Shown: positions 1 to 6,451 of the stretch, piece by piece
How the letters are laid out: every line of letters begins with the position of its first letter
Position numbering within the stretch: position 1 is the stretch's first letter
Assembly: GCA_045586925.1 (NCBI GenBank)
Contig: JAZNBG010000016.1
Coordinates: forward strand, 1 to 13,937
DNA: 13,937 bases
Direction: 5' to 3'
From: SIG440 sp045586925
GTDB lineage: Bacteria > Bacillota > Clostridia > Monoglobales > Monoglobaceae
The notes under the pieces: model-generated
What the model was told of the DNA's origin: nothing
The model's input: only the letters and a program-made list of their open reading frames with translations
Database searches by the model: none
Program-made: the position numbers and the translations under genes

Positions 1-84
1 TTTCCTGCGGTGGCATCCCTGCTAAACTCAGGTGCAATCAATTTGCCGATGCTGAAATATATCCCGACGATGATATATGTTTAA
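1..84 (+). CDS. Possible C-terminal end of an upstream gene (partial)
   Basis: Frame 1 is open from the window edge to a TAA at 82-84, giving 27 residues with a hydrophobic end (AINLPMLKYIPTMIYV). A terminator-like hairpin starts 14 bases after the stop, as expected at the end of a transcription unit. Frame 3 is also open to a TAA near 157, but its product is cysteine-rich and low in hydrophobic order, so I prefer frame 1. The fragment is too short to assign a family, and chance openness cannot be excluded. Confidence 0.35.
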   Translation, partial: FPAVASLLNSGAINLPMLKYIPTMIYV

Positions 85-97
85 TATTTACACTGTC

Positions 98-138
98 GCC
101 GCAGTGTTCGGGTTACTGTCATAACCCTCACGGTTTTT
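98..138 (+). terminator. Candidate Rho-independent terminator
   Basis: The core is a 6-bp stem, GGGTTA (110-115) with TAACCC (122-127), around the loop CTGTCA. GTG (104-106) and CAC (129-131) can extend the stem across a small internal bulge, and five Ts follow at 134-138. It lies just downstream of the open frame ending at 84. The imperfect lower stem limits confidence. Confidence 0.45.
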
Positions 139-146
139 CAAGCCCC

Positions 147-179
147 GGAATAAGTTAAGCCGCAAAAAATACTTATTCC
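147..179. repeat. 9-bp perfect inverted repeat
   Basis: GGAATAAGT (147-155) is repeated in inverse as ACTTATTCC (171-179) around a 15-base spacer. Neither strand has a clear T-run after the stem, so it is not a standard terminator. It could be a second hairpin at the end of the upstream transcript. Confidence 0.4.
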
Positions 180-364
180 TTTGTAACCTCATAATCAAAA
201 CATTTCTTTTCACTCTGTCTGTACAAAACAGCAAATGACAGTTTACTGCTTGCCAATAAGACTATCTTCACTCAATTTTCAACATAAAGACAAAAAAAGA
301 ACATAGATTTATCCCTTTGGATTCATTCTACATTCTTTCTCAAATCAATATTTAATTCTTTCTT

Positions 365-399
365 CAGCACAGTTGATTAACCATTTCAACTGTTTGCTG
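365..399. repeat. Bulged inverted repeat (hairpin)
   Basis: ACAGTTGA (369-376) pairs with TCAACTGT (386-393) across a 9-base loop. CAGC (365-368) and GCTG (396-399) extend the stem to 12 bp, with only a TT bulge at 394-395. There is no T-run on either side, so a structural RNA element or a protein site is as likely as a terminator. Confidence 0.45.
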
Positions 400-447
400 T
401 ATTCACACAATCTTTCTAAAATTTTTAAAACAAACTATATTATATAA

Positions 448-501
448 AAAACTGACGGATGCAATGCCTCTAAAAATGGACATAATTCTACCGTCAGTTT
501 T
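448..501 (-). terminator. 11-bp inverted repeat, possible minus-strand terminator
   Basis: AAAACTGACGG (448-458) and CCGTCAGTTTT (491-501) are perfect inverse copies around 32 bases. Read on the minus strand, the second arm ends in CAG followed by six Ts and an AT-rich stretch, which suits Rho-independent termination of transcripts from the oxidoreductase gene. Two features weaken this: the loop is long, and the site is about 270 bases past that gene's stop. Confidence 0.4.
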
Positions 502-529
502 AATTACAATCACGACATCTAGTATGCTA

Positions 530-548
530 GGATTGAATATTCCAATCC
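530..548. repeat. 6-bp hairpin
   Basis: GGATTG (530-535) and CAATCC (543-548) flank a 7-base loop. It sits between the larger inverted repeats at 448-501 and 577-606, so three hairpins follow one another within 160 bases. Confidence 0.4.
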
Positions 549-576
549 CGGGAACCCCACGCATAAATTCATTATT

Positions 577-606
577 AACCACAATATACCACAACATATT
601 GTGGTT
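577..606. repeat. 11-bp perfect hairpin
   Basis: AACCACAATAT (577-587) and ATATTGTGGTT (596-606) form a perfect 11-bp stem with the 8-base loop ACCACAAC. No T-run follows on either strand, so it is not a typical terminator. Confidence 0.55.
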
Positions 607-772
607 GTCAAGTTACATTTATGTTACAAAGCACAAAGTAGCATATTTTATCCAATACAGTGGCCGAACATTGTATCAGTAGGTAGTAATTGTGTCATTA
701 CCAAGATGTCATTTATAATGATAATAGCACTTGACAAAATTAGTATCTTGTGATTGGTCGTACTATCACACA

Positions 773-2047
773 TCAATTATTTAAAGACATTTTGAAATCT
801 TCTACATTAACGACTTTATTTTTAAGTCGTGATTCTTCTGCAGCAAAGGTAGCGAGGTGATTTTCAACTGATATTTCAATTTCACTGAGCCATGCTCCGT
901 CGTAACCTTCGGTGAGATATTTATAAAGGGTGTTCAGAATTCCTGAGTCACCGCCACCGTGTCCTCCTGCCAGGGACCCGTCAACAATACCTTTGGCAGG
1001 ATGAATTATTGTATGTTCACGGGTGGCAAAGTCATACAGATCAATTATATCGTTATCCATATCGCCGTAAAGCTCACCCTTTGTACCCATTACACGGGTG
1101 TGTCTGCCGCCCAGATTAAAAGCACACATATTAAATGAGGCTGTGGCTCCGTTTTCGAATTCCATATTGACAACCTGATGGTCAACAACATCATTTTCAC
1201 ATTTGAAGACACATTTTCCGTATTGTGTATTTCTGAGTGCATATTCAACATCCTCGTTTGTGGGATTTACCATATTTGTTGATGTGCCGCGGAACCAACT
1301 GTTATCTTCATCTTCAAGATACAGTTTAACGGCGTTATAATAACATTCTTCAGCGTGAGGACAACCGTCTATACAGTAATCAGGCGCACCATCGGGAGCA
1401 TTTTCTTTTGTGAAATATGAAAGTGAACCAAAGGAATGTGTTTTTGTGCATTTACTGTCAACCAACCATTGAATTATATCAATATCGTGACAGGATTTTG
1501 CAAGAAGCATATTTGAACTTTTTTCTGTGCTGTGCCAATTACCTCTGACATAGCTGTGGCTTTGGTGAACGTTACCTACACACTCATTGTGGTGAACGGA
1601 GATAACTTTGCCGAGCTTATCTTCAAGAATGAGTTCTTTGATTTTTGAGTAGAAGGGTGTATATCTGAGAACATGACAAACAAGAATTTTAACGCCCTTT
1701 TCTTTTGCAAATGCAGCAATGTCAAGACATTCCTGTGGTGTGGGGGCAGCGGGTTTTTCCAAAAGAAGATTATATTCTAAAGAGATTGCTTTCATTGCGG
1801 GCTCGTAATGCATACGATCCTGAGTTGAAATAATAACAAGATCTGCCATTTTGGGGAGTGCCAACACATCCTTCCAATCACTAAAACACATATTATCAGG
1901 AATATTATGCTTTGTTTTTATGTATTCTCTGCGTTCCTCAAAAGGCTCTGCGACGGCAACAACCTTGAATCTGTCATCGGTCATAAGATTAGTATAACTT
2001 TGACCTCTTGAACCAGCTCCTATTAAAATTACTTTTAAGCATTTCAT
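773..2047 (-). CDS. Gfo/Idh/MocA-family NAD(P)-dependent sugar oxidoreductase
   Basis: This 424-aa protein has the usual layout of the family. An N-terminal Rossmann fold begins with VILIGAGSRG (about residues 7-16), the nucleotide-binding turn. EKPAAPT near 97-103 is the family's EKP motif, whose lysine lines the active site. SCHDIDIIQWL (about 184-194) carries the usual catalytic-site histidine and aspartate. The C-terminal half is the mixed alpha/beta substrate domain, with the motifs CIDGCPHAEEC (about 224-234), KCENDVVDHQVVNMEF and GHGGGDSG. Known members oxidise or reduce sugars, inositols or sugar acids, and some cleave glycosides through an NAD-dependent redox step, so the exact reaction is open. 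No signal peptide is seen, so it is cytosolic. The ATG is preceded by GAGGTGA at a 6-7 base spacing. The gene diverges from an AraC regulator, its likely controller. The clustered cysteines suggest a metal-binding site. Confidence 0.9.
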   Translation of the reverse strand: MKCLKVILIGAGSRGQSYTNLMTDDRFKVVAVAEPFEERREYIKTKHNIPDNMCFSDWKDVLALPKMADLVIISTQDRMHYEPAMKAISLEYNLLLEKPAAPTPQECLDIAAFAKEKGVKILVCHVLRYTPFYSKIKELILEDKLGKVISVHHNECVGNVHQSHSYVRGNWHSTEKSSNMLLAKSCHDIDIIQWLVDSKCTKTHSFGSLSYFTKENAPDGAPDYCIDGCPHAEECYYNAVKLYLEDEDNSWFRGTSTNMVNPTNEDVEYALRNTQYGKCVFKCENDVVDHQVVNMEFENGATASFNMCAFNLGGRHTRVMGTKGELYGDMDNDIIDLYDFATREHTIIHPAKGIVDGSLAGGHGGGDSGILNTLYKYLTEGYDGAWLSEIEISVENHLATFAAEESRLKNKVVNVEDFKMSLNN

Positions 2048-2069
2048 ATAAACTCACCTCATAATTTTA

Positions 2070-2098
2070 TTGACTTTATAGTGCTTTTATTATACAAT
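2070..2098 (+). promoter_or_regulatory. Candidate SigA promoter of the AraC gene
   Basis: TTGACT (2070-2075) is followed after 17 bases by TACAAT (2093-2098). Transcription would start near 2105, giving a leader of about 65 bases before the ATG at 2170. The promoter lies close to the oxidoreductase start codon and faces that gene's own promoter. Confidence 0.6.
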
Positions 2099-2117
2099 GG
2101 CTTTGTGACAATTTCCT
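2089..2117 (-). promoter_or_regulatory. Candidate promoter of the oxidoreductase gene
   Basis: On the minus strand a perfect TATAAT (2089-2094) lies about 40 bases upstream of the ATG. At a 17-base spacing the -35 hexamer would be AGGAAA (2112-2117), a poor match to TTGACA, so the promoter probably needs an activator. Its -10 box overlaps the -10 box of the divergent AraC promoter. Confidence 0.55.
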
Positions 2118-2156
2118 TAACAGGTTTGTTGCAGATTAGCACAAATTTGCGTTACA
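2102..2156. promoter_or_regulatory. Three phased TTTG boxes, possible regulator sites
   Basis: TTTGTGACA (2102-2110), TTTGTTGCA (2125-2133) and TTTGCGTTACA (2146-2156) share a TTTG...CA pattern, with starts 23 and 21 bp apart. That is near two helical turns, the spacing usual for AraC-family half-sites. They surround the weak -35 of the oxidoreductase promoter and lie in the leader of the AraC gene. The similarity is partial, so the assignment is tentative. Confidence 0.3.
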
Positions 2157-2169
2157 CAGAGAGGTATAT

Positions 2170-2979
2170 ATGAAAAATATAGAACTATATGAAAAAATGC
2201 CTGAATCAGCAACGCTTATCAGGATTAATTTATATGATGAACTTTGCAAACCTGCGTTCCCAATTCACTGGCACGAGCATCTTGAAATTCATTACATAAT
2301 TGAGGGGACTGCCGTTGACAGATGTGAAAATGATGTGGTAAGAGTAAATGCCGGAGAATGTGTCATAATAAACAGTAATGAACTGCACGAGGGGCTTGAC
2401 GGCAGATGCAGATATTTGTGTATGCTTGTTCCCCAGCATTTTGCGAAAAACAGCAATATAATTTTAAACAGGGTAATAAAAGATTCAGAAATCGCAGAAA
2501 TGGCAGAAAACATTATCAGAGAATATAAAAACTGTGAAAAAGCGAATGATATTGCAATAACGGGATATGTTTCTTTGATTTTGGCAAGGCTGTACAGAAA
2601 TTATGTGTTCAGAGAGATTAAAGAGGAAAATTACAAGGCCTATTCACAGAGAATATTATTGCTTAATAAGATAATTAAATTTATACACGAGAATTTCTCG
2701 GAAGAGATTGAACTTTCGGGGATAGCTGAAAAATATAACATAAATATGTATCATTTTTGCCATATATTTAAAGCATTTACCGGCAAAACGTTTAAAGAGT
2801 ATCTGAATAAAGTCCGGATTGACAAGGCAGAGGAATTTCTGATTACAACGGATGCTACAATCAGCGAAATTGCCTTTTTGTGCGGATTTAATGATTCAAA
2901 CTATTTTTCGCGAAAATTCAGAGAGCTTAAAGGTAAAACTCCGCGAGAGGCAAGGATATATATTAAGAAGGAGTTATAA
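2170..2979 (+). CDS. AraC-family transcriptional regulator with N-terminal cupin domain
   Basis: The 269-aa protein has the classic two-domain AraC form. An N-terminal cupin ligand-binding domain (about 10-95) includes FPIHWHEHLEIHYIIEG and a second strand pair ending NSNELHEG, with histidines typical of that fold. A linker follows, then the C-terminal double helix-turn-helix (about 169-269). Its second recognition helix, ISEIAFLCGFNDSNYFSRKFRELKGKTP, here split by eye, is close to the family consensus. Such proteins are cytosolic, bind a small ligand (often a sugar) and activate neighbouring catabolic genes. AGAGAGG precedes the ATG by about 6 bases. The divergent oxidoreductase gene is the most likely target. 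The ligand is unknown. Confidence 0.9.
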   Translation: MKNIELYEKMPESATLIRINLYDELCKPAFPIHWHEHLEIHYIIEGTAVDRCENDVVRVNAGECVIINSNELHEGLDGRCRYLCMLVPQHFAKNSNIILNRVIKDSEIAEMAENIIREYKNCEKANDIAITGYVSLILARLYRNYVFREIKEENYKAYSQRILLLNKIIKFIHENFSEEIELSGIAEKYNINMYHFCHIFKAFTGKTFKEYLNKVRIDKAEEFLITTDATISEIAFLCGFNDSNYFSRKFRELKGKTPREARIYIKKEL

Positions 2980-3000
2980 ACATAATAACCAAGATGATTA

Positions 3001-3037
3001 AAAAGGATTGAGTCAGTGAATGTGGCTCAATCCTTTT
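3001..3037. terminator. Strong bidirectional Rho-independent terminator
   Basis: AAAAGGATTGAG (3001-3012) and CTCAATCCTTTT (3026-3037) form a 12-bp perfect stem. A G-T wobble and two more pairs can extend it to 15 bp with a 7-base loop. T-rich tracts leave the stem on both strands. It lies 22 bases after the AraC stop and 30 bases from the stop of the convergent gene, so it serves both. Confidence 0.9.
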
Positions 3038-3066
3038 ATTATAATGAGATTATAAAAATATCGCGT

Positions 3067-5205
3067 TTATACCGGTTTATTTTTTATCATTTCACGATAT
3101 TCCTGAGGGGTCATCTGAGTAACCTTTTTAAATACGTTATTAAAATATGTTACACTGTTAAAACCGCAAAAATCAGAAATTGCTGCAATTTTTTTATTTG
3201 TCTTCGCTAGCAATTCAAGAGCCACATTGATTCTTTGATCTTTCAGATAGTTATTAAAAGAACAATTAAAAACCTGACGGATTTTTCTGCCGGTATAGGC
3301 TGTTGAAAGCTTTAATTCAGTGGCCATATCTCCTAATGAATAGTTAGCGTTGCGGTAATTAAGAAGAACAAGCTTTTCGACCTTCTTCTTAAAGACAAGG
3401 TCGTTGTTTGTGTCAGAGTTGGCATCTTTTTGACCTTGATAGGTGTGCTCCTTTGAAATCTCTATTAATAGGTCTATAGCTTCATCTATTGTATTTGAGC
3501 GATATATTTTGTCAAAATCAATACTGTCCAGACTGAATAAATTACAATCTCTGGATATGTTGACAAAGAGCATAATAAGCCACTCTCTGGATGATGAGCA
3601 GTTGCTTGATTGCATATATTGCTTGAACTCAGTAAGGGAAGAATAGAACAACTCTTCATTAAGGGCTTTTAATGCCTGTATAATTTTATCCTGAATAGAA
3701 AGTGGATATGGAGAAGATTCAAGCTCCATATTATATTTTTCTGTATCAATTATGCTATTGTATCCGGTAAGAAATCTAAGCTTGCTTGCCTTCATACAGG
3801 CAGAAGCCTGGTTTATTGTTTCAGAAAAATCGAGGCAGTCTTTGCTGAATGTAAAGGTTATGCTCACACCCCAATATTTTGAAATGGCATTGTTTATAGT
3901 TTTTAACAGGCTTATAAACACATTTTTATCAAATCTGGGCGATGATAAGACGATACCTATTGTATCGTTGTTTATAAATGTAGAGTGATATGTATAATAC
4001 TGAGCAAGGTAAGACTGTGCAATATTGTTCATTCTTGTTTTAAAAACCTGAATGTCGTTTAAACTGTTATCCTGAAGCAAACTGTCAAAATTATCAACCT
4101 GCATAATCAGAATACGGCTTTTCTGATTGGCTTTTATATCAAGAAGATGTGATATAGAAGCTTTTTCTTTTTCACCCAAAACGCTGTTTGTAAATATCTT
4201 GAGCAAATTAGTATTTACCTTTAATGCGTTCAAGTCGTCATTAACAAGATTTAGCTGCTTCAGGTAATCATTGACTACTACTTTAAAGCTTTTAGAAAAA
4301 CAATATGTCAGAATACCGGCGCAAAGCAGGAAAACCAGAATAAGCAACCATACAAAGGCGGCTTTTTTAAAGGCATCCTGAAGAAGGGATGCATATGATA
4401 ACGAACTTAATGATATGTAATCATTATTAACATTGTAAATATAAAAATCTTTATTAAACTTAAAACAATCAAAGTTTTTGTCTGAAGCGTTTATTTTTTC
4501 AAGAATTTTATCGACGTTGAAAGAAGGGTCGGCTTTGCCGTCGGTTATAAACAAGTTTCCGTTTTTTTCATAGAACCACGATTTTAGTGAATTGTGAAAG
4601 AAATTCTTGGAATGTTTTGTAACAAAGGAGTCATAAGGACACCCTATAACTACGAGAAAATCACGATAGTCCTTATAAAAAAACCAGACGGAATTGTTTA
4701 TTTCACTGTGAAGCTCGGCGTGCAAACTGGATGATTGACGGTATTTTTCAATAATATCATTTAAAAGAACATTATTGCTTGTGAGTTGTTCTATGGGATA
4801 TTTGCTCATTGTTGAACCCGACCAGCCGTAATTAGTTTTAAGGTTGAATATATAAATTGAGTTTAAATCGGTGTTTACGGATTTCAAAGTAGAAATATAG
4901 TACAATGCTTTTTTTTGAGTGTCTATGTCTTGAGAAGAAGACATAATAATATCAGAAACATATTCGTTGTTTAAAAGCTGTAAAGAAATTCCGGTCATAT
5001 TACGGGAATATGAGGCTAAATCCTTTGATACAGAGGCGTGATATTGATTTATTTGTTCGGCATTATAGTCAAGATAGACGTTGTAGAAAAACATATAGAA
5101 TGCCGCAAGGACAGCAACGAAAGTAGTTAAAATGATTAAAATTATTGCCCAGGATAGTTTTAAAAAGGCAGAGTATCGGTGCCGGTTAACAAAAAGCTGT
5201 TTCAT
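3067..5205 (-). CDS. Membrane-bound AraC-family regulator with extracellular sensor domain
   Basis: The 712-aa protein has two membrane helices (about 16-41 and 282-304) enclosing roughly 240 residues outside the cell. After the second helix comes a cytoplasmic stretch (about 310-600) of alpha/beta character that resembles a degenerate GGDEF-like fold without its active-site motif. The C-terminal AraC double helix-turn-helix occupies about 605-712 and includes SLGDMATELKLSTAYTGRKI and ISDFCGFNSVTYFNNVFKK. The layout and length match Bacillus one-component regulators such as YesS and YtdP, which control pectin-derived sugar uptake. The chosen ATG at 5205 has AAAGGA eight bases upstream. A TTG at 5232 would add nine residues but has no ribosome binding site. 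The gene diverges from the ABC importer operon, its probable target. Ligand and substrate are not deducible. Confidence 0.88.
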   Translation of the reverse strand: MKQLFVNRHRYSAFLKLSWAIILIILTTFVAVLAAFYMFFYNVYLDYNAEQINQYHASVSKDLASYSRNMTGISLQLLNNEYVSDIIMSSSQDIDTQKKALYYISTLKSVNTDLNSIYIFNLKTNYGWSGSTMSKYPIEQLTSNNVLLNDIIEKYRQSSSLHAELHSEINNSVWFFYKDYRDFLVVIGCPYDSFVTKHSKNFFHNSLKSWFYEKNGNLFITDGKADPSFNVDKILEKINASDKNFDCFKFNKDFYIYNVNNDYISLSSLSYASLLQDAFKKAAFVWLLILVFLLCAGILTYCFSKSFKVVVNDYLKQLNLVNDDLNALKVNTNLLKIFTNSVLGEKEKASISHLLDIKANQKSRILIMQVDNFDSLLQDNSLNDIQVFKTRMNNIAQSYLAQYYTYHSTFINNDTIGIVLSSPRFDKNVFISLLKTINNAISKYWGVSITFTFSKDCLDFSETINQASACMKASKLRFLTGYNSIIDTEKYNMELESSPYPLSIQDKIIQALKALNEELFYSSLTEFKQYMQSSNCSSSREWLIMLFVNISRDCNLFSLDSIDFDKIYRSNTIDEAIDLLIEISKEHTYQGQKDANSDTNNDLVFKKKVEKLVLLNYRNANYSLGDMATELKLSTAYTGRKIRQVFNCSFNNYLKDQRINVALELLAKTNKKIAAISDFCGFNSVTYFNNVFKKVTQMTPQEYREMIKNKPV

Positions 5206-5245
5206 AATAAATATCCTTTCACGAAATTGCAATATGTACTAGTTA

Positions 5246-5274
5246 ATTGTAACATTTAGTAAATTTAATGTCAA
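5246..5274 (-). promoter_or_regulatory. SigA-type promoter of the membrane AraC gene
   Basis: On the minus strand a perfect TTGACA (5269-5274) is followed after exactly 17 bases by TACAAT (5246-5251). Transcription would start near 5239, leaving a leader of about 34 bases. The near-consensus match suggests steady expression of the sensor without an activator. Confidence 0.75.
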
Positions 5275-5333
5275 TTCATTTTTCCGGAGACGGAATTAAA
5301 AAAACTATCCCTTTGTGTAGATTCGGTGCGGAA

Positions 5334-5372
5334 TGTACAATTTTTGCAAGTGTTGTATAATTTTTTCAATTG
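5334..5372 (+). promoter_or_regulatory. Tandem AraC-type operator half-sites
   Basis: TGTACAATTTTTGCAAGTG (5334-5352) and TGTATAATTTTTTCAATTG (5354-5372) are the same in 16 of 19 positions and start 20 bp apart. Two direct half-sites about two helical turns apart, with the nearer one overlapping the -35 box (5370-5375), is the classic arrangement for AraC-family activation. The regulator encoded at 3067-5205 is the natural candidate to bind here. The repeat is seen directly; the protein assignment is inferred. Confidence 0.65.
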
Positions 5373-5399
5373 ACGGTAAAAGCGGAGCAAAGGTATAAT
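5370..5399 (+). promoter_or_regulatory. Promoter of the ABC importer / SLH operon
   Basis: TTGACG (5370-5375) and TATAAT (5394-5399) are 18 bases apart, one more than optimal. Transcription would start near 5406, about 30 bases before the first ATG. The long spacer and the operator repeat over the -35 fit an activator-dependent promoter. Confidence 0.7.
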
Positions 5400-5417
5400 T
5401 ATAATACTATAACATCA

Positions 5418-5433
5418 ATGAAAGCGAGGGCAT
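5418..5433 (+). promoter_or_regulatory. Possible cre (CcpA) site over the first ribosome binding site
   Basis: ATGAAAGCGAGGGCAT fits the Bacillus cre pattern WTGNAANCGNWNNCAW at all fixed positions except one (G where W is expected). It lies about 12 bases after the inferred transcription start and includes the GAGGG ribosome binding site, a position where CcpA would block transcription. A chance match driven by the purine-rich binding site is possible. Confidence 0.35.
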
Positions 5434-5436
5434 AAA

Positions 5437-6396
5437 ATGCAGGCCGAAAAAAAGAAAAGCCTTTTTCCTTTTTGGAAAAAACATTCGCACCTTAATAAAA
5501 GCGGTGTGAAAACTAAATGGGTTTTAACATCAATGTTATTACCCGGAGCCATTCAGACATTCATTTTTTCATATTTACCAATGTTTGGTCTGATAATTGC
5601 ATTTAAGGATTATAAGTATAATTTGGGTATATGGGGAAGTAAATGGAACGGACTGAAAAATTTCCAATTTATACTCAGTTCAAATTTTATGATATTACTG
5701 AGGAACACGTTGGGCTATAATGTAATATTTATTGTTTTAGGTATGTTGTTTGCGATTTTTCTTGCATTATGTTTGGACAGCATAAGAAGGAAAAGCGGAA
5801 TAAGAATATTTCAGGGAAGTATGTTTCTTCCATATTTTCTGTCGTGGGTTGTTGTCTCATACATAAGTCACTCACTGTTTTCTTATGACGTGGGATTTAT
5901 TAATAAAATCGTAACCATGTTCGGCGGTGAAAGAATTTCATTCTATTCTGAAAAAAAATATTGGCCGTTTATTCTGACAATCTTTGCAATATGGAAGTCT
6001 ATGGGATACAGAACACTTGTTTTTTACGGCTCGATTTTGGGTATTGACCCAGAGATGTATGATGCGGCATCAATTGATGGGTGTAATTACATTCAAAAGG
6101 TGTGGTATATTACAATGCCCCATCTGAAATATTCGGTTATTATATTGTTGCTTCTGTCTCTTGGTGGTATATTCCGGTCTGACTTTGGTATGTTCTACTA
6201 TTTACCGAAGGATGCAGGAATATTATATCCGGTAACAGATACATTGGATACATATATTACACGTTCTTTAAGAACCACGGGTAGCGTTGGAGCGTCCTCG
6301 GCAGTAGGTTTTCTTCAGTCAGTTGTTGGCTTTATAACAATTGTAACGGTTAATCAGATTGTGAAGAAGATTGATGACGAATGTTCATTGTTCTGA
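5437..6396 (+). CDS. Sugar ABC transporter permease, LplB-like
   Basis: This 319-aa inner-membrane permease has the hallmarks of the MalF-type branch represented by Bacillus LplB. A basic N-terminal tail is followed by a first helix beginning LLPGAIQTFIFSYLPMFGL. Six membrane segments can be seen. The EAA loop, EMYDAASIDG at about 206-215, continues to a conserved ITMPHL and contacts the ATPase. The C-terminus ends in KKIDDECSLF, close to the usual family tail. GAGGG lies six bases before the ATG. It is the first gene of the operon and would pair with the next gene's product to form the transmembrane channel for an oligosaccharide. Length is normal for the family. The substrate cannot be stated. 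Confidence 0.92.
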   Translation: MQAEKKKSLFPFWKKHSHLNKSGVKTKWVLTSMLLPGAIQTFIFSYLPMFGLIIAFKDYKYNLGIWGSKWNGLKNFQFILSSNFMILLRNTLGYNVIFIVLGMLFAIFLALCLDSIRRKSGIRIFQGSMFLPYFLSWVVVSYISHSLFSYDVGFINKIVTMFGGERISFYSEKKYWPFILTIFAIWKSMGYRTLVFYGSILGIDPEMYDAASIDGCNYIQKVWYITMPHLKYSVIILLLLSLGGIFRSDFGMFYYLPKDAGILYPVTDTLDTYITRSLRTTGSVGASSAVGFLQSVVGFITIVTVNQIVKKIDDECSLF

Positions 6397-6451
6397 TGAC
6401 TTGTTTGTACTATTTAGATTTCAAATACCGAATGAAGGGAGAAAGGTTATT

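Larger units (their letters stand above)
180..772. other. Gene-free interval with scattered hairpins
   Basis: Roughly 590 bases hold no frame with both a start and a ribosome binding site. Two short open frames (403-597 minus, 464-682 plus) overlap each other, lack a Shine-Dalgarno sequence and run through inverted repeats. What can be seen is AT-rich sequence with at least four inverted repeats, listed separately. It lies between the end of an upstream plus-strand unit and the end of the minus-strand oxidoreductase gene, so it is an intergenic region with converging flanks. Confidence 0.6.

Noticed and set aside
448..501. Inverted repeat as ends of a miniature transposable element
   Set aside because: The unit is only 54 bases, shows no flanking target duplication and no second copy in the window; a terminator hairpin explains it better.
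403..682. Two short open frames on opposite strands (64 and 72 codons)
   Set aside because: They overlap each other, lack ribosome binding sites, begin or run within inverted repeats and resemble no family.
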